Source of the DNA: CAIYZT01 sp947461435
Lineage (GTDB): Bacteria > Pseudomonadota > Alphaproteobacteria > Rhodobacterales > Rhodobacteraceae
Length of the DNA: 64,000 bases
Assembly (NCBI GenBank): GCA_965284435.1
Contig: OZ260083.1
Span: 496,001 to 560,000, forward strand
Direction of reading: 5' to 3'
Below are positions 25,134-34,373 of this stretch, piece after piece. The first letter of the stretch is position 1. Each line of letters opens with the position of its first letter. The position numbers and the translations under genes are program-made. The notes under the pieces are model-generated. The model made no database searches. It saw nothing but the letters and a program-made list of their open reading frames with translations, and had not been told where the DNA came from.

Positions 25134-26729
25134 GTGCAGAATCTCGTCACGATCTGGCAAAATCTTGGCCTCAGACGGCAAATCATCGTCGTTGGGGCCA
25201 CGCTGGCCATGTTCCTGGCGATTCTGGCCCTGGCCCGGTCTGCGGCCGAACCGCAGATGGCGCTGCTGTATTCCGGGCTTGATCGCGCGGCCTCGGGGGA
25301 TGTGATTGCGGCCCTTGAACAAAGCGGCACCGCCTATACGATCGACGGGGATGCCATCTTTGTCGATGGCGCACAGCGCGACAGTCTGCGCATGACGCTG
25401 GCGTCTCAAGGGCTGCCTGCGAATTCGGGAACAGGCTACGAATTGCTTGATTCTCTGTCCGGGTTCGGCACGACATCGCAAATGTTCGATGCCGCCTATT
25501 GGCGCGCCAAAGAGGGCGAACTGGCCCGCACGATCTTGTCGAATCCGGCCATCCGTTCGGCCCGGGTGCACATCGCCCAAGGCGCGAACCAACCCTTTAC
25601 CCCCGATGCTGCCCCTTCGGCCAGTGTCACGGTCACCTCGGGCGGTGGGCTGACGCCAGAACAGGCCAAGGCGATCCGGCATCTGGTTGCTGCGGCGGTC
25701 TTGAACCTTCAGCCCGAAGACGTGGCCGTGGTTGACAGCCTGCGCGGGCTGATGCCGAACGAGGATGATGCGTTGTCGCCCGGCCCCGCCGCCGCCAGCC
25801 GCGCAGAGGAGATCAAGCGCAACGTCGAACGCCTTTTGTCGGCCCATGTGGGCACCGGCAAAGCCATTGTCGAGGTGGCCGTCGATCTGGTGACAGAGCG
25901 TGAAACCGTCACCGAAAGCCGCATCGACCCGCAGGAACGCGTGGCCATTTCCACCGATACCGAAGAGAACACCGGTTCAACCGAAGGGGCCAGTGGCGGG
26001 GCCGTGACTGTCGCCTCGAATTTGCCCGAAGCGGCGGGTGGGGCCAATGGCGGGTCCAAGTCGCAAACCAGCGGCACGCGGGAACAGGTGAACTACGAGG
26101 TCAGTCAAACCCAACGCGAGGTTTTGCGACTTCCCGGCGATATCCGCAAACTGTCTGTCGCCGTGATTGTGGACGGCATCGATCTGGTGGCGGCCGACGG
26201 AACTCTGTCCAAACAACCGCGCAGCGCCGAAGAGCTGGCCTCGCTGCAAGAACTGGTTTCCAGCGCCGTCGGCCTTGATCCGGCGCGCGGCGACGTTTTG
26301 ACCCTGAAAGAGCTTGATTTTCAACCTGTGGGCGTACAAGGCACCTTGGTCGAAGCCGGGCTTTTGGCCGGCCTTGGCCCGATAAACCTGATGCAAGTCA
26401 TCCAGCTTGCCGTGCTGTCACTGGTCGCCCTTGTGTTGGGTCTGTTTGTCCTTCGTCCAATCCTGACCTCGCAGCAGGCCGAAACGGGCTTGATGTTGCC
26501 CGCCCCGGACGCCGCCGATCCGCTTGCCCTGCCCGGCTTTGGCGCCGAAGGATTCCCTGTCTTGGATGGTGTGATCGATGATTACGACAGCCTGATGTCC
26601 GGCGATGGCAGCCTTGGGCAAACGGGTGGGGATCCGATCGAACGCCTGCGGCGCCTGATCGATGAACGCCAGGCCGAATCAATCGAGATTTTGCGCGGAT
26701 GGATGGAAGAAAATGAGGAGCCGGCGTAA
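25134..26729 (+). CDS. fliF: flagellar MS-ring protein FliF
   Basis: 531-residue MS-ring subunit starting with GTG (MQNLVTIWQNLGLRRQ). Two transmembrane helices flank the periplasmic ring-building motif domain (DSLRMTLASQGLPANSGTGYELLDSL and ARVHIAQ). The C-terminal tail keeps a FliG-binding type helix (ERQAESIEILRGWMEE), so a FliG partner should exist even though no fliG gene is in the window. Its end overlaps fliH by one base. Confidence 0.95.
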   Translation: MQNLVTIWQNLGLRRQIIVVGATLAMFLAILALARSAAEPQMALLYSGLDRAASGDVIAALEQSGTAYTIDGDAIFVDGAQRDSLRMTLASQGLPANSGTGYELLDSLSGFGTTSQMFDAAYWRAKEGELARTILSNPAIRSARVHIAQGANQPFTPDAAPSASVTVTSGGGLTPEQAKAIRHLVAAAVLNLQPEDVAVVDSLRGLMPNEDDALSPGPAAASRAEEIKRNVERLLSAHVGTGKAIVEVAVDLVTERETVTESRIDPQERVAISTDTEENTGSTEGASGGAVTVASNLPEAAGGANGGSKSQTSGTREQVNYEVSQTQREVLRLPGDIRKLSVAVIVDGIDLVAADGTLSKQPRSAEELASLQELVSSAVGLDPARGDVLTLKELDFQPVGVQGTLVEAGLLAGLGPINLMQVIQLAVLSLVALVLGLFVLRPILTSQQAETGLMLPAPDAADPLALPGFGAEGFPVLDGVIDDYDSLMSGDGSLGQTGGDPIERLRRLIDERQAESIEILRGWMEENEEPA

Positions 26730-27337
26730 TGGCCTTGAAACTCGAAGTTTTTGAAACCGCCGAACAACAATCCGGACGCCCGGATACAGTGGTTCTGGAT
26801 ACCGTGGCCTTGGAAGAGGCGAAACTGGCCTCCTACGATACGGGCTATCAGGCGGGGTGGGACGATGCCGTCAGCGCGCAATCAAATGATCAAGGGCGCA
26901 TAAAGGCGGATCTGGCGCGCAATCTTCAGTCGCTCAGCTTTACCTATCACGAAGCGCGGCATCACATCCTGACGGCTCTGGATCCGTTGTTGATTGGTAT
27001 TCTTGACCGCATTCTTCCCCAGATCGCCCGCGCCAGCCTTGCCCCGCTGATCCTTGAAACCCTGCGCCCGATCGCCCAGCGCACCAGCGAAGCGCCGATC
27101 ACCATCGTGATCAATCCCGCATCCCGCGCGGCCGTTGACGCGATGATCGCCGAAAACTCGGGCCTGCCCGTCATGGTGCACGAAGAAGACACTTTGGGAG
27201 AGGGCACGGCCTATATCCGGTTCACCTCCGGCGAAACCCATATCGACCTTGACGAAGCCGTCACGCGGATCGCGCGGGCGGTGCATGATTTTTTTGCCCT
27301 GAACGGGAAGGACCCAAGTCATGGACAACCTAAGTGA
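26729..27337 (+). CDS. fliH: FliH-like export ATPase regulator
   Basis: 202-residue protein between fliF and fliN, the usual FliH position when fliG is absent. The N-terminal part is charged (VVLDTVALEEAKLASYDTGYQAGWDDAVSAQS), with the FliH-type pattern of GYxAGWxDA. The C-terminal half fits the FliH/YscL ATPase-binding domain (YIRFTSGETHIDLDEAVTRIAR). The 3' end overlaps fliN by 17 bases. FliH similarity is weak generally, so the name depends partly on context. Confidence 0.72.
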   Translation: MALKLEVFETAEQQSGRPDTVVLDTVALEEAKLASYDTGYQAGWDDAVSAQSNDQGRIKADLARNLQSLSFTYHEARHHILTALDPLLIGILDRILPQIARASLAPLILETLRPIAQRTSEAPITIVINPASRAAVDAMIAENSGLPVMVHEEDTLGEGTAYIRFTSGETHIDLDEAVTRIARAVHDFFALNGKDPSHGQPK

Positions 27338-27590
27338 ACCCAATCCCTTCGCCCAAGTCCCGATCGAGGTTGTGATCTCGGTTGGCAAGGCGCGCCCGCT
27401 TGTCCGCGACCTGCTGAAGCTGGGCAAGGACGCCATCTTGGTTCTGGATCGCCGCGTCGATGATCCGGTTGAACTTTATGTCGGTGACCGGCTTATCGCC
27501 CGGGGTGAATTGCAGGAAATGGACGGCGAACAAGCCGGTCAACTCGCCGTGCGCCTGACCGAAGTTGCCAATCTTCGGGGCGGGCTTTGA
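27321..27590 (+). CDS. fliN: flagellar C-ring protein FliN
   Basis: 89-residue SpoA-domain protein: PIEVVISVGKARPLVRDLLKLGKDAILVLDRRVDDPVELYVGDRLIARGEL, the FliN/SpoA fold. It forms the lower C ring and helps dock FliH-FliI. It overlaps both fliH (17 bases) and fliP (4 bases). The usual partner FliM is not in the window. Confidence 0.94.
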   Translation: MDNLSEPNPFAQVPIEVVISVGKARPLVRDLLKLGKDAILVLDRRVDDPVELYVGDRLIARGELQEMDGEQAGQLAVRLTEVANLRGGL

Positions 27591-28330
27591 CAGCTTTTCT
27601 GACAGGCCACAGGCGCGGCTTTGCTTTTGCTATCCTGATCGCCGTCCTGTCAGCCAGCCCGCTTTTGGCGCAGGACATTGCGATCAATCTGGGAGGTTCT
27701 GACAGTTTGTCAGGCCGCACTATTCAGCTTTTGCTGTTGATGACCGTGCTCAGCCTTGTTCCGGGATTGGCCGTAATGGTCACCTGTTTTCCCTTCATCG
27801 TAACGGTTCTGTCGATCCTGCGTCAGGCCATCGGGTTGCAGCAGGCACCGCCCAACATGCTGATCATCAGCCTGGCCCTGTTCCTGACCTGGTTCGTGAT
27901 GGATCCCGTCCTGACAGAGGCTTGGGTGCGGGGGCTTGAACCCTTGTCGCTTGGCACGATGGATATGCAGACCGCCTTCACGGAAACGATGATTCCCTTT
28001 CGGGGTTTCATGGCGGCGCGGCTGGACCCAGATACATTCACCGCCCTCGCCAATCTGCGCCAAGTCAGCGGCACCGCCCCGGTCGATGCGCCATTGTCGC
28101 TGTTGATCCCGTCTTTCTTGTTGTCTGAAATCGCGCGGGCTTTTGAAATCGGGTTTCTGATCTACCTGCCCTTTTTGGTGATTGATCTGGTGACCTCTGC
28201 CATCTTGATGTCGATGGGGATGATGATGGTTCCCCCCGCGGTCGTATCCCTGCCGTTCAAACTTGCGTTTTTCGTGGTGGCGGATGGGTGGGCGCTTATC
28301 TCATCGGCCCTCGTGCGCGGGTATATGTAA
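27587..28330 (+). CDS. fliP: flagellar export gate protein FliP
   Basis: 247-residue polytopic gate protein with cleavable signal peptide (ends LLAQ at about residue 29). Family motifs include LIISLALFLTWFVMDPVLTEAW and FLIYLPFLVIDLVTSAILMSMGMMMVPP. The start is TTG at 27587, overlapping the fliN stop by four bases; no ATG or GTG precedes the signal peptide, so the rare start codon is the best choice. It ends before a bidirectional terminator. Confidence 0.93.
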   Translation: MTAFLTGHRRGFAFAILIAVLSASPLLAQDIAINLGGSDSLSGRTIQLLLLMTVLSLVPGLAVMVTCFPFIVTVLSILRQAIGLQQAPPNMLIISLALFLTWFVMDPVLTEAWVRGLEPLSLGTMDMQTAFTETMIPFRGFMAARLDPDTFTALANLRQVSGTAPVDAPLSLLIPSFLLSEIARAFEIGFLIYLPFLVIDLVTSAILMSMGMMMVPPAVVSLPFKLAFFVVADGWALISSALVRGYM

Positions 28331-28350
28331 CCCGGCCAACACCCCTAAAT

Positions 28351-28387
28351 AAACACCGCCGCCAGACAGGTTCTGGCGGCGGTGTTT
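28351..28387. terminator. bidirectional rho-independent terminator between fliP and flgI
   Basis: A perfect 16-bp stem pairs 28351-28366 (AAACACCGCCGCCAGA) with 28372-28387 (TCTGGCGGCGGTGTTT) around a five-base loop, CAGGT. The A-run on one side and T-run on the other let it serve both convergent operons fliF-H-N-P and motB-flgE-K-L-I. Confidence 0.93.
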
Positions 28388-28412
28388 TGCTGCGCGCTGG
28401 CCGCCGGCTGCG

Positions 28413-29528
28413 TCAGTTCACCAGAAACTCGGCATGCAGGGCACCGGCGGCATTGATGCTTTTCAGGATGCTGATCATGTCATTGGGGGCCACGCCCAGG
28501 GCGTTCAGACCTGCAACCACTTCGGACAAAGACGTTCCATCTGCCACTTCGGCCAATCCTTTGCCCGGATCGGCCTGAATGTCGGCCTGGGTGCGCGGTA
28601 CAACTATCGTCTCACCTTCGGCAAAGGGGTTTGGCTGCACCACAACCGGCGCCTCTGACACGCGCAGCGTCAGGTTGCCCTGTGCCACGGCCACGCGGCT
28701 GATGCGCACATCTTCGCCCATCACGATGGTGCCAGAGCGTTGATCCACCACCACCCGGGCCTTGGTGGCAGGCTCCACCTCCAGATTTTCGATCCGCCCG
28801 ATCAGATGCGCGGGGGAGCGTTGATCGGCAGAGCCCACATCAACCGCAACGGTACCCGAATCTTCCATCAGGGCCACACGCTTGCCAAATTCGCGGTTGA
28901 TCGCCTTTTCGATCCGCTCAGCGGTGGTGAAATCGGGGCTGCGCAAGGCCAGACGGATCGTGCTCATCTGGGTAAAGTCAAAATCAACCTCGCGCTCCAC
29001 CCTCGCGCCGGCAGGAATAGTCCCCGAGGTGGGAACCCCCTGAACCACTTTGGCCGCATCGCCTTCGGCAGAAACCCCGCCCGCAATGATCGTGCCTTGG
29101 GCGACCGCGTAAATTTCCCCGTCCGCACCGTTCAGCGGCGTCATCACCAAGGTGCCGCCCAGCAGACTTTTGGCATCGCCAATGGCAGAAACGGTCACAT
29201 CGATGCGGCCACCGGTGCGCGCAAAGGGCGGCAAGGCGGCGGTCACGAAAACAGCTGCCACGTTCTTGGGGCGATATTCTTCGCCCGTTACGTTCACACC
29301 CAACCGTTCCAGAAGATTCGACATGATCTCTTCGGTGAAGGGGGCGTTTCTGATGCCGTCGCCTGTGCCGTTCAATCCCACGACAAGGCCATATCCGACC
29401 AGATCGTTCCCTCGAACCCCATCGAACTCGACCAGATCTTTCACCCGAATTTCACCCGCAATCGCTGCCCAAGGGGCCAGACACAGGGCCAAAACCGCAG
29501 ACGCCAAAGCGCCGCCATAAAACGTCAT
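28413..29528 (-). CDS. flgI: flagellar P-ring protein FlgI
   Basis: 371-residue periplasmic P-ring subunit with a signal peptide (about 1-24). Family motifs include RVKDLVEFDGVRGNDLVGYGLVVGLNGTGD, PKNVAAVFVTAALPPFARTG, and VVDQRSGTIVMGEDVRISRVAVAQGNLT. Last gene of the motB-flgE-flgK-flgL-flgI operon; it overlaps the flgL stop by four bases. Confidence 0.96.
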   Translation of the reverse strand: MTFYGGALASAVLALCLAPWAAIAGEIRVKDLVEFDGVRGNDLVGYGLVVGLNGTGDGIRNAPFTEEIMSNLLERLGVNVTGEEYRPKNVAAVFVTAALPPFARTGGRIDVTVSAIGDAKSLLGGTLVMTPLNGADGEIYAVAQGTIIAGGVSAEGDAAKVVQGVPTSGTIPAGARVEREVDFDFTQMSTIRLALRSPDFTTAERIEKAINREFGKRVALMEDSGTVAVDVGSADQRSPAHLIGRIENLEVEPATKARVVVDQRSGTIVMGEDVRISRVAVAQGNLTLRVSEAPVVVQPNPFAEGETIVVPRTQADIQADPGKGLAEVADGTSLSEVVAGLNALGVAPNDMISILKSINAAGALHAEFLVN

Positions 29529-30535
29529 AGATAATCCGCCAAGTTCAGGCGCTGCATGCGCGCGGTGATTGCGTAAAGGGTTTCCAGTTGGGTTTGGCTC
29601 GCCTCAAGCCGGGTGGCGGTTTCAAAGGAATCCACCCCGATCAAGTCGGCCCGAGTCATTTCCAGCGCCGAGGTTTCCGCACTATTGCGCGTCACGGCTG
29701 CATCAAGGCGGGCCTCTGTCGTGCCAAGATGCGCGGCAAGGTCGGTCCAGGCCGATTGCACTTCCATCAACCGCTCTCCCGATCGCTTGGCAATATCCGC
29801 TTGGCCGGCGATCTGACCTGACAAAAGCCCGCGTGTCATCAAGGCAGGCAAAACCAGGGCCTTCAGCATGTCCTTGATCGCCGGATCCAGCACGGTGATA
29901 TCCAGTTGCGCCGTCTCGCCGGGGGATATTCCGACAGGATCCAGCGGATCGCCCCCAAGATAGGCCTGCGCGGCAAAACCGGCAGGATCGTCAAACCAGT
30001 TGGCCACCAGATCTTCGGCCTGCTGTGCGCCCGTGGCCCCGGCAACGACACCGGCCAGAAGATCCAGCAGTTGACCCGATCCCACAAGGGCCGGTTGATT
30101 GGGCATGGTTCCCGCAAACAAGGTTCGATCGCCAAACCGGGTGTTCAGCGTCGATACGGCCGTATCCAACCTTTGGGCGGCGTCTTGGGCCACGGTGGTC
30201 AGTCTGGTTTGCGACGTGGTGGTCGAGGCCGCCAACAAGGCATTTGACAAGCTTTGGGCCTGATCACCAATGGTGCCAAGGGCGATCTGCATCACGCCCG
30301 CCGCCATGCCCAGATCAAGGGCCGCACTGCGATAGCCCTTCGCTTGGGTTAACGCCGTTTCAATGCCAGCAAGCGGCGCCAGATTACCGGCAAGATGGGC
30401 GGCCTTGTCTTGCGCGACGCCCGTCGTCAACTCGCTCGACAGGCGCTGAATCTGCGCCTTGGAGTCGGCCCCTTGGCGGCGCATGATAAAGGCATGGGCC
30501 AGATCACCCAAAGACGTAATGGTCATCTGCGTCAA
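29525..30535 (-). CDS. flgL: hook-filament junction protein FlgL
   Basis: 336-residue protein of the flagellin superfamily. The N-terminal helix (TSLGDLAHAFIMRRQGADSKAQIQRLSSELTTG) and the C-terminal helix (YAITARMQRLNLADYL) fit FlgL, and the gene follows flgK as usual. It overlaps flgK by four bases. It is more divergent than FlgK, but length and order support the name. Confidence 0.86.
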   Translation of the reverse strand: MTQMTITSLGDLAHAFIMRRQGADSKAQIQRLSSELTTGVAQDKAAHLAGNLAPLAGIETALTQAKGYRSAALDLGMAAGVMQIALGTIGDQAQSLSNALLAASTTTSQTRLTTVAQDAAQRLDTAVSTLNTRFGDRTLFAGTMPNQPALVGSGQLLDLLAGVVAGATGAQQAEDLVANWFDDPAGFAAQAYLGGDPLDPVGISPGETAQLDITVLDPAIKDMLKALVLPALMTRGLLSGQIAGQADIAKRSGERLMEVQSAWTDLAAHLGTTEARLDAAVTRNSAETSALEMTRADLIGVDSFETATRLEASQTQLETLYAITARMQRLNLADYL

Positions 30536-31989
30536 ATCCCCATCAAGGTTTTCAGCATCTCATCGACCATCTGCATCACCTTTGCATTGGCCGAATACGC
30601 CTGTTCAATCATCAGCAGCTTTTGCATCTCGGCGTCGGTATCCACGCCATCCTCCAGCTCAATCGTCTTAAGCGCGTCGTTCTTGCCTTGGGCAAAGCTG
30701 GTGTCGCTTTCGGCTGACAAACGTTGGGTGGCAACGTTGGAGATGTAATCACCCGCCAGAACCGACAGGCTGCGGGTGCCGGCCATGAACCCGCCGGATG
30801 CCGGCTCTTTCGCCGTGGTCAGCGCGGTTTGCATCGCAGTAAGCAGGCGCGAGGTTCCAACCGCACCGGGGGCTGGCGCGCCCATGCCATCGCGAAACCG
30901 CCACAGGGCGCCGCCTTGTTGCGGATCGGCCGCAGCGTTCAATCGCAACCGCTGCGCCAGTCCCAGCTCATTGGCCGCAACAAAGGCGCCGCCCTGATCG
31001 GTGAACAGGCCGGCATCCCCCACCGACAACGTGGGATCCACCTGCGGATCTTGAAACCGTTCAACCAGATCGCGCGCAATGGCATCCAGTTTGGTCTGCG
31101 CCTCAACCGACAGGTCATCGCGGATGGCAAATTGTCCGGCAAGGCTTCCACCCGCAATCAGGGAATCCGCGCCGGAAACATCCATCTGATGTCCGTTGAT
31201 CGTCAGCCCCGACAAGGCGCCAGAGGCCATGGTCATCTCGGGTGTGATCACGCCGACCGGGCTAAAGCCCAAAACGGCGGGCCGTCCCTCCAACAAGACG
31301 GCGCCCGATGTTGTTACAAGGGCGAGGGTGCCCATCTCGCGCGGAACCTCGCGCAAGGGAATGATGGACGAAATGGAATCGATGGCCTGTTGCCGCTGGT
31401 CAATCAAAGCCGAGGCATCGCGCCCCCCACCCGCATTGGCGCGGATCTGGCCGTTCAGATCGGCAACCCGCTGCAACGTCGTGTTCACAAAAGCGACCTG
31501 TTGTTCAATCTGATCATCCGCTTGCGCGCGGGCCAACTGAACATCCTTGGCCGAGGTGACCAACCGCGAGGTCAGATTACGGGCCGCATCCGCCACCTGT
31601 GACAGGCGGGCCTCACTGTCTGGGCGCGCCGCCGCGGCCAGCAGGGCCGAATCCAGCGCGGCGATCCGCCCTGACAGCGATTCGGCCAAATCCGGCAGGC
31701 CCACCGCCCCTTCCAGCCGGCGCAAGAACCCCGCGCGGGCAGAACTGCCTGCCAGACCGGCATCAGACAGGCGCCGGTCCGCGATGGCAATCTTGTTTGC
31801 GCTGCGTTCCACCCCATGAATCTGCACGCCGTGGCCTTGCCCGCCCAGCGCGCGCGAGGTGACGCTTAGATCGCGGCGGCCATATCCGGGTGTCATCGCA
31901 TTGGCGATGTTGGATGACACAAGCTCGGCCGCGCGCGACGCGGCGGTAAGGCCGGACAGGGCGCTGGACAAAGAGCCGGACAGCGACAC
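30532..31989 (-). CDS. flgK: hook-associated protein FlgK (HAP1)
   Basis: 485-residue hook-filament junction protein. The N-terminus (LSGLTAASRAAELVSSNIANAMTPGYGRRDLS) is the rod/hook/HAP motif; the C-terminus (GVDTDAEMQKLLMIEQAYSANAKVMQMVDEMLKTLMGI) is the FlgK signature. It lies 14 bp after flgE. Confidence 0.94.
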   Translation of the reverse strand: MSLSGSLSSALSGLTAASRAAELVSSNIANAMTPGYGRRDLSVTSRALGGQGHGVQIHGVERSANKIAIADRRLSDAGLAGSSARAGFLRRLEGAVGLPDLAESLSGRIAALDSALLAAAARPDSEARLSQVADAARNLTSRLVTSAKDVQLARAQADDQIEQQVAFVNTTLQRVADLNGQIRANAGGGRDASALIDQRQQAIDSISSIIPLREVPREMGTLALVTTSGAVLLEGRPAVLGFSPVGVITPEMTMASGALSGLTINGHQMDVSGADSLIAGGSLAGQFAIRDDLSVEAQTKLDAIARDLVERFQDPQVDPTLSVGDAGLFTDQGGAFVAANELGLAQRLRLNAAADPQQGGALWRFRDGMGAPAPGAVGTSRLLTAMQTALTTAKEPASGGFMAGTRSLSVLAGDYISNVATQRLSAESDTSFAQGKNDALKTIELEDGVDTDAEMQKLLMIEQAYSANAKVMQMVDEMLKTLMGI

Positions 31990-32003
31990 GATCTATCCCC
32001 TTA

Positions 32004-33314
32004 TCAACGTTTGATATTCGTGGTTTCTTGCAGCATCTCGTCCGCGGTCTGAATGACCTTTGCGTTCGATGAATAGGCCCGCTGCGTGGTGATCAGCTGC
32101 GTCAGTTCGGCCGCGACATCCGCCGATGATTCCTCGCGGCTGTACCCTGCAACGCTGCCGGTCGGGCCATCACCAGCGTCCCAAAGATAGAACGGACCAG
32201 AATTGTTGGACAGCAAGTAGGTTTGATTGTTGGCAGCGATCAACCCATTCGGGTTTGGCACGTCAATCACCGGCACCTGATAGATGACGCGGGTAAACCC
32301 CTGATCATAGATGGCGCGAAGATATCCGTTTGGATCCATTTCCACCGAAACAAGGCTGGCAACTGTCGATCCGTCCTTGCTGACAGCGATGGGATCGAAG
32401 GTGTCAGACAGCTGCGTCATGCCGCCCGGCTGGCCGATCAAACCAACCGACACGTCAATCGAACCGCCCCCCACATCCAGAACAAAACTGCCCGTCGCGG
32501 GATCATAATCATTCCCCGATATCGTGGTGACCGAGGCCAATCTGCCGCCCGTGTCCTGGCTGTCGTCAAAGGTCACGACATATTCCGCCACAACCGCGCC
32601 GCCCGAGGCCGAATCGGCAATGCTCATCGTCCAGGTATTTGACGAGGCGGTGCCTGTCGTGGGCACCGTTGGCGTAAAGGTATAGGTCAGGGCCTCAGAC
32701 GTGCCCAGATTGCCAAAGTATTCAACGGTCAAGGGTTCGGGTTCGCCATCTGCACCCACTTGGGTGGCTGTGGCCGGCAAGTTGATCCCAACACTCATCT
32801 CAGAGGTCGGGTTGCCGACATATTGGTTGTTATTGATAACGACAGGCTCCAGCCCAGACATGGAATCGCGCGGATAGGTGCCAACTTCGCCGTCGGGATT
32901 TGCGGGCCATCCCATCAGAACCTGCCCCGTCGACGTGCGCAAAACGCCGTCTTCATCTGGCCGGAAAGATCCGGTCGTCACCAGAGAAATCGGATAGTCT
33001 TCGTCCCCACCCTTGACCGAGGCAATCGTTGTTACCGCCATGAACCCGCGGCCATCCACGGCCAGGTCGGTCGAGTTTGACGTGGCAATCAAAGGACCCC
33101 GTTCATCGATCAATCGCATGTTGGTCGACCGCACCCCACCCGCCGAATAGCTGGTTGCATTGTCCCCATGAATCACAACGGCATAAAAATCGGCCTGCGC
33201 CCGCTTGTAGCCATAGGTGTTCGAATTCGCGATATTGTCTGAAATCGTGGCCAGTTTGTTGGCATTCGCGTTCAATCCAGCAACGCCCGCATTCAGCGAG
33301 GATGAAATGGTCAT
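32004..33314 (-). CDS. flgE: flagellar hook protein FlgE
   Basis: 436-residue hook subunit. The N-terminus (SSLNAGVAGLNANANKLATISDNIANSNTYGYKRAQ) and C-terminus (AAELTQLITTQRAYSSNAKVIQTADEMLQ) are typical of FlgE, with a long central surface domain. The RBS AAGG precedes ATG. Upstream is a 135-bp spacer with a CtrA-like element, so flgE may have its own promoter besides read-through from motB. Confidence 0.95.
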   Translation of the reverse strand: MTISSSLNAGVAGLNANANKLATISDNIANSNTYGYKRAQADFYAVVIHGDNATSYSAGGVRSTNMRLIDERGPLIATSNSTDLAVDGRGFMAVTTIASVKGGDEDYPISLVTTGSFRPDEDGVLRTSTGQVLMGWPANPDGEVGTYPRDSMSGLEPVVINNNQYVGNPTSEMSVGINLPATATQVGADGEPEPLTVEYFGNLGTSEALTYTFTPTVPTTGTASSNTWTMSIADSASGGAVVAEYVVTFDDSQDTGGRLASVTTISGNDYDPATGSFVLDVGGGSIDVSVGLIGQPGGMTQLSDTFDPIAVSKDGSTVASLVSVEMDPNGYLRAIYDQGFTRVIYQVPVIDVPNPNGLIAANNQTYLLSNNSGPFYLWDAGDGPTGSVAGYSREESSADVAAELTQLITTQRAYSSNAKVIQTADEMLQETTNIKR

Positions 33315-33374
33315 GGTACGGCACCTTTCTGGGGCTCGAAGAGTCGATACCCGGTCAACTTGCGCCGAAAGCCT

Positions 33375-33389
33375 TTAACATGTGCCTAA
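33375..33389. promoter_or_regulatory. CtrA-like element TTAA-N7-CTAA upstream of flgE
   Basis: TTAA-CATGTGC-CTAA, only one base from the CtrA consensus TTAA-N7-TTAA, lies about 60 bp upstream of the flgE start within the motB-flgE spacer (33315-33449). Confidence 0.5.
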
Positions 33390-33449
33390 TAGGTCAAATT
33401 TGTTGTTCTTGGCCCCAAACCATTTCGCAAACCCCGTTTGAGGATCGCC

Positions 33450-34292
33450 CTAACGGTCCGCCCTTAGCAAGATGATCTCAAGGCGGTTGTTCCTGACAGA
33501 GGATTGATTTTCCGCCACAGGATTTCGGTCTGCGTGGCCAATGACCCGCGCAAAACGGCGCCCGTCCATGCCCGCATCTTCCAGCAACCGCCGCATCGTT
33601 TGCGCGCGGTCCGCCGACAGGTCCCACACCGGATTTTCGATCAGGGTGATGGGATAGGACCTTGTGAACCCGTCCACCGACACCTTGTTGATGGTGATCG
33701 TCAAAACCTCGGACATCAAGGTCGCAATATCCTTCAAGGTCTGGGTTGGCACGTCGCTGTCCGCTTCAAACAGGGGTGCGTCTTGCAGATCGAAGACTTC
33801 GATGACCAGACCTTCGTCGGTCACCCGGGTCACGACATGGCGCAGCAACCGCTCCATGGTCATGCTCTCGCCGCCCTTGGCGGACAGTATCTTTGATACC
33901 TCTTCCAGGCTTTGATCTTGCCCTTCCCCGGCCTGCGAGACCTCGGGCGACTGCGAGGATTCGATCGCAGAACCCTGCGCCGTATCTTCGGTTGATCCGC
34001 CCATTCCGGCGCGCGCCAACGTCTGCTCAGAGAAGATGGACTCTCCCCCAAAGGCGCCATCGCCGCCGCCAGAGACGCGGTTGATCGGAATTGTCGGATT
34101 GAAATAATCCGCAATACCCTTGCGTTGTTTTTCCGTTGTCGCGTTCAACAGCCACATCAGCATGAAGAAGGCCATCATGGCCGTCACAAAATCCGCATAG
34201 GCAACTTTCCAGGCCCCGCCATGGTGCCCGCCGCCATTTATGATCTTCTTCCGCTTGATGATGACTGGCGCGGCATTTGATTGCCCGGCCAT
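33450..34292 (-). CDS. motB: flagellar stator protein MotB
   Basis: 280 residues from the ATG at 34292 (MAGQSNAAPVIIKRKK); an upstream GTG at 34316 is less likely. A single transmembrane helix contains the proton-binding Asp34 in VAYADFVTAMMAFFMLMWLL. The long linker is followed by an OmpA/MotB peptidoglycan-binding domain (VDGFTRSYPITLIENPVWDLSADRAQTMRRLLEDAG, then RNNRLEIILL). First gene of the hook operon, 11 kb from motA. Confidence 0.94.
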   Translation of the reverse strand: MAGQSNAAPVIIKRKKIINGGGHHGGAWKVAYADFVTAMMAFFMLMWLLNATTEKQRKGIADYFNPTIPINRVSGGGDGAFGGESIFSEQTLARAGMGGSTEDTAQGSAIESSQSPEVSQAGEGQDQSLEEVSKILSAKGGESMTMERLLRHVVTRVTDEGLVIEVFDLQDAPLFEADSDVPTQTLKDIATLMSEVLTITINKVSVDGFTRSYPITLIENPVWDLSADRAQTMRRLLEDAGMDGRRFARVIGHADRNPVAENQSSVRNNRLEIILLRADR

Positions 34293-34373
34293 CACACACC
34301 CATGTTTCACACCCACGACCAGATCTACACGATCACGGTGAAGCCCCCGTTAAGGGATGGAATTTTAATGATT

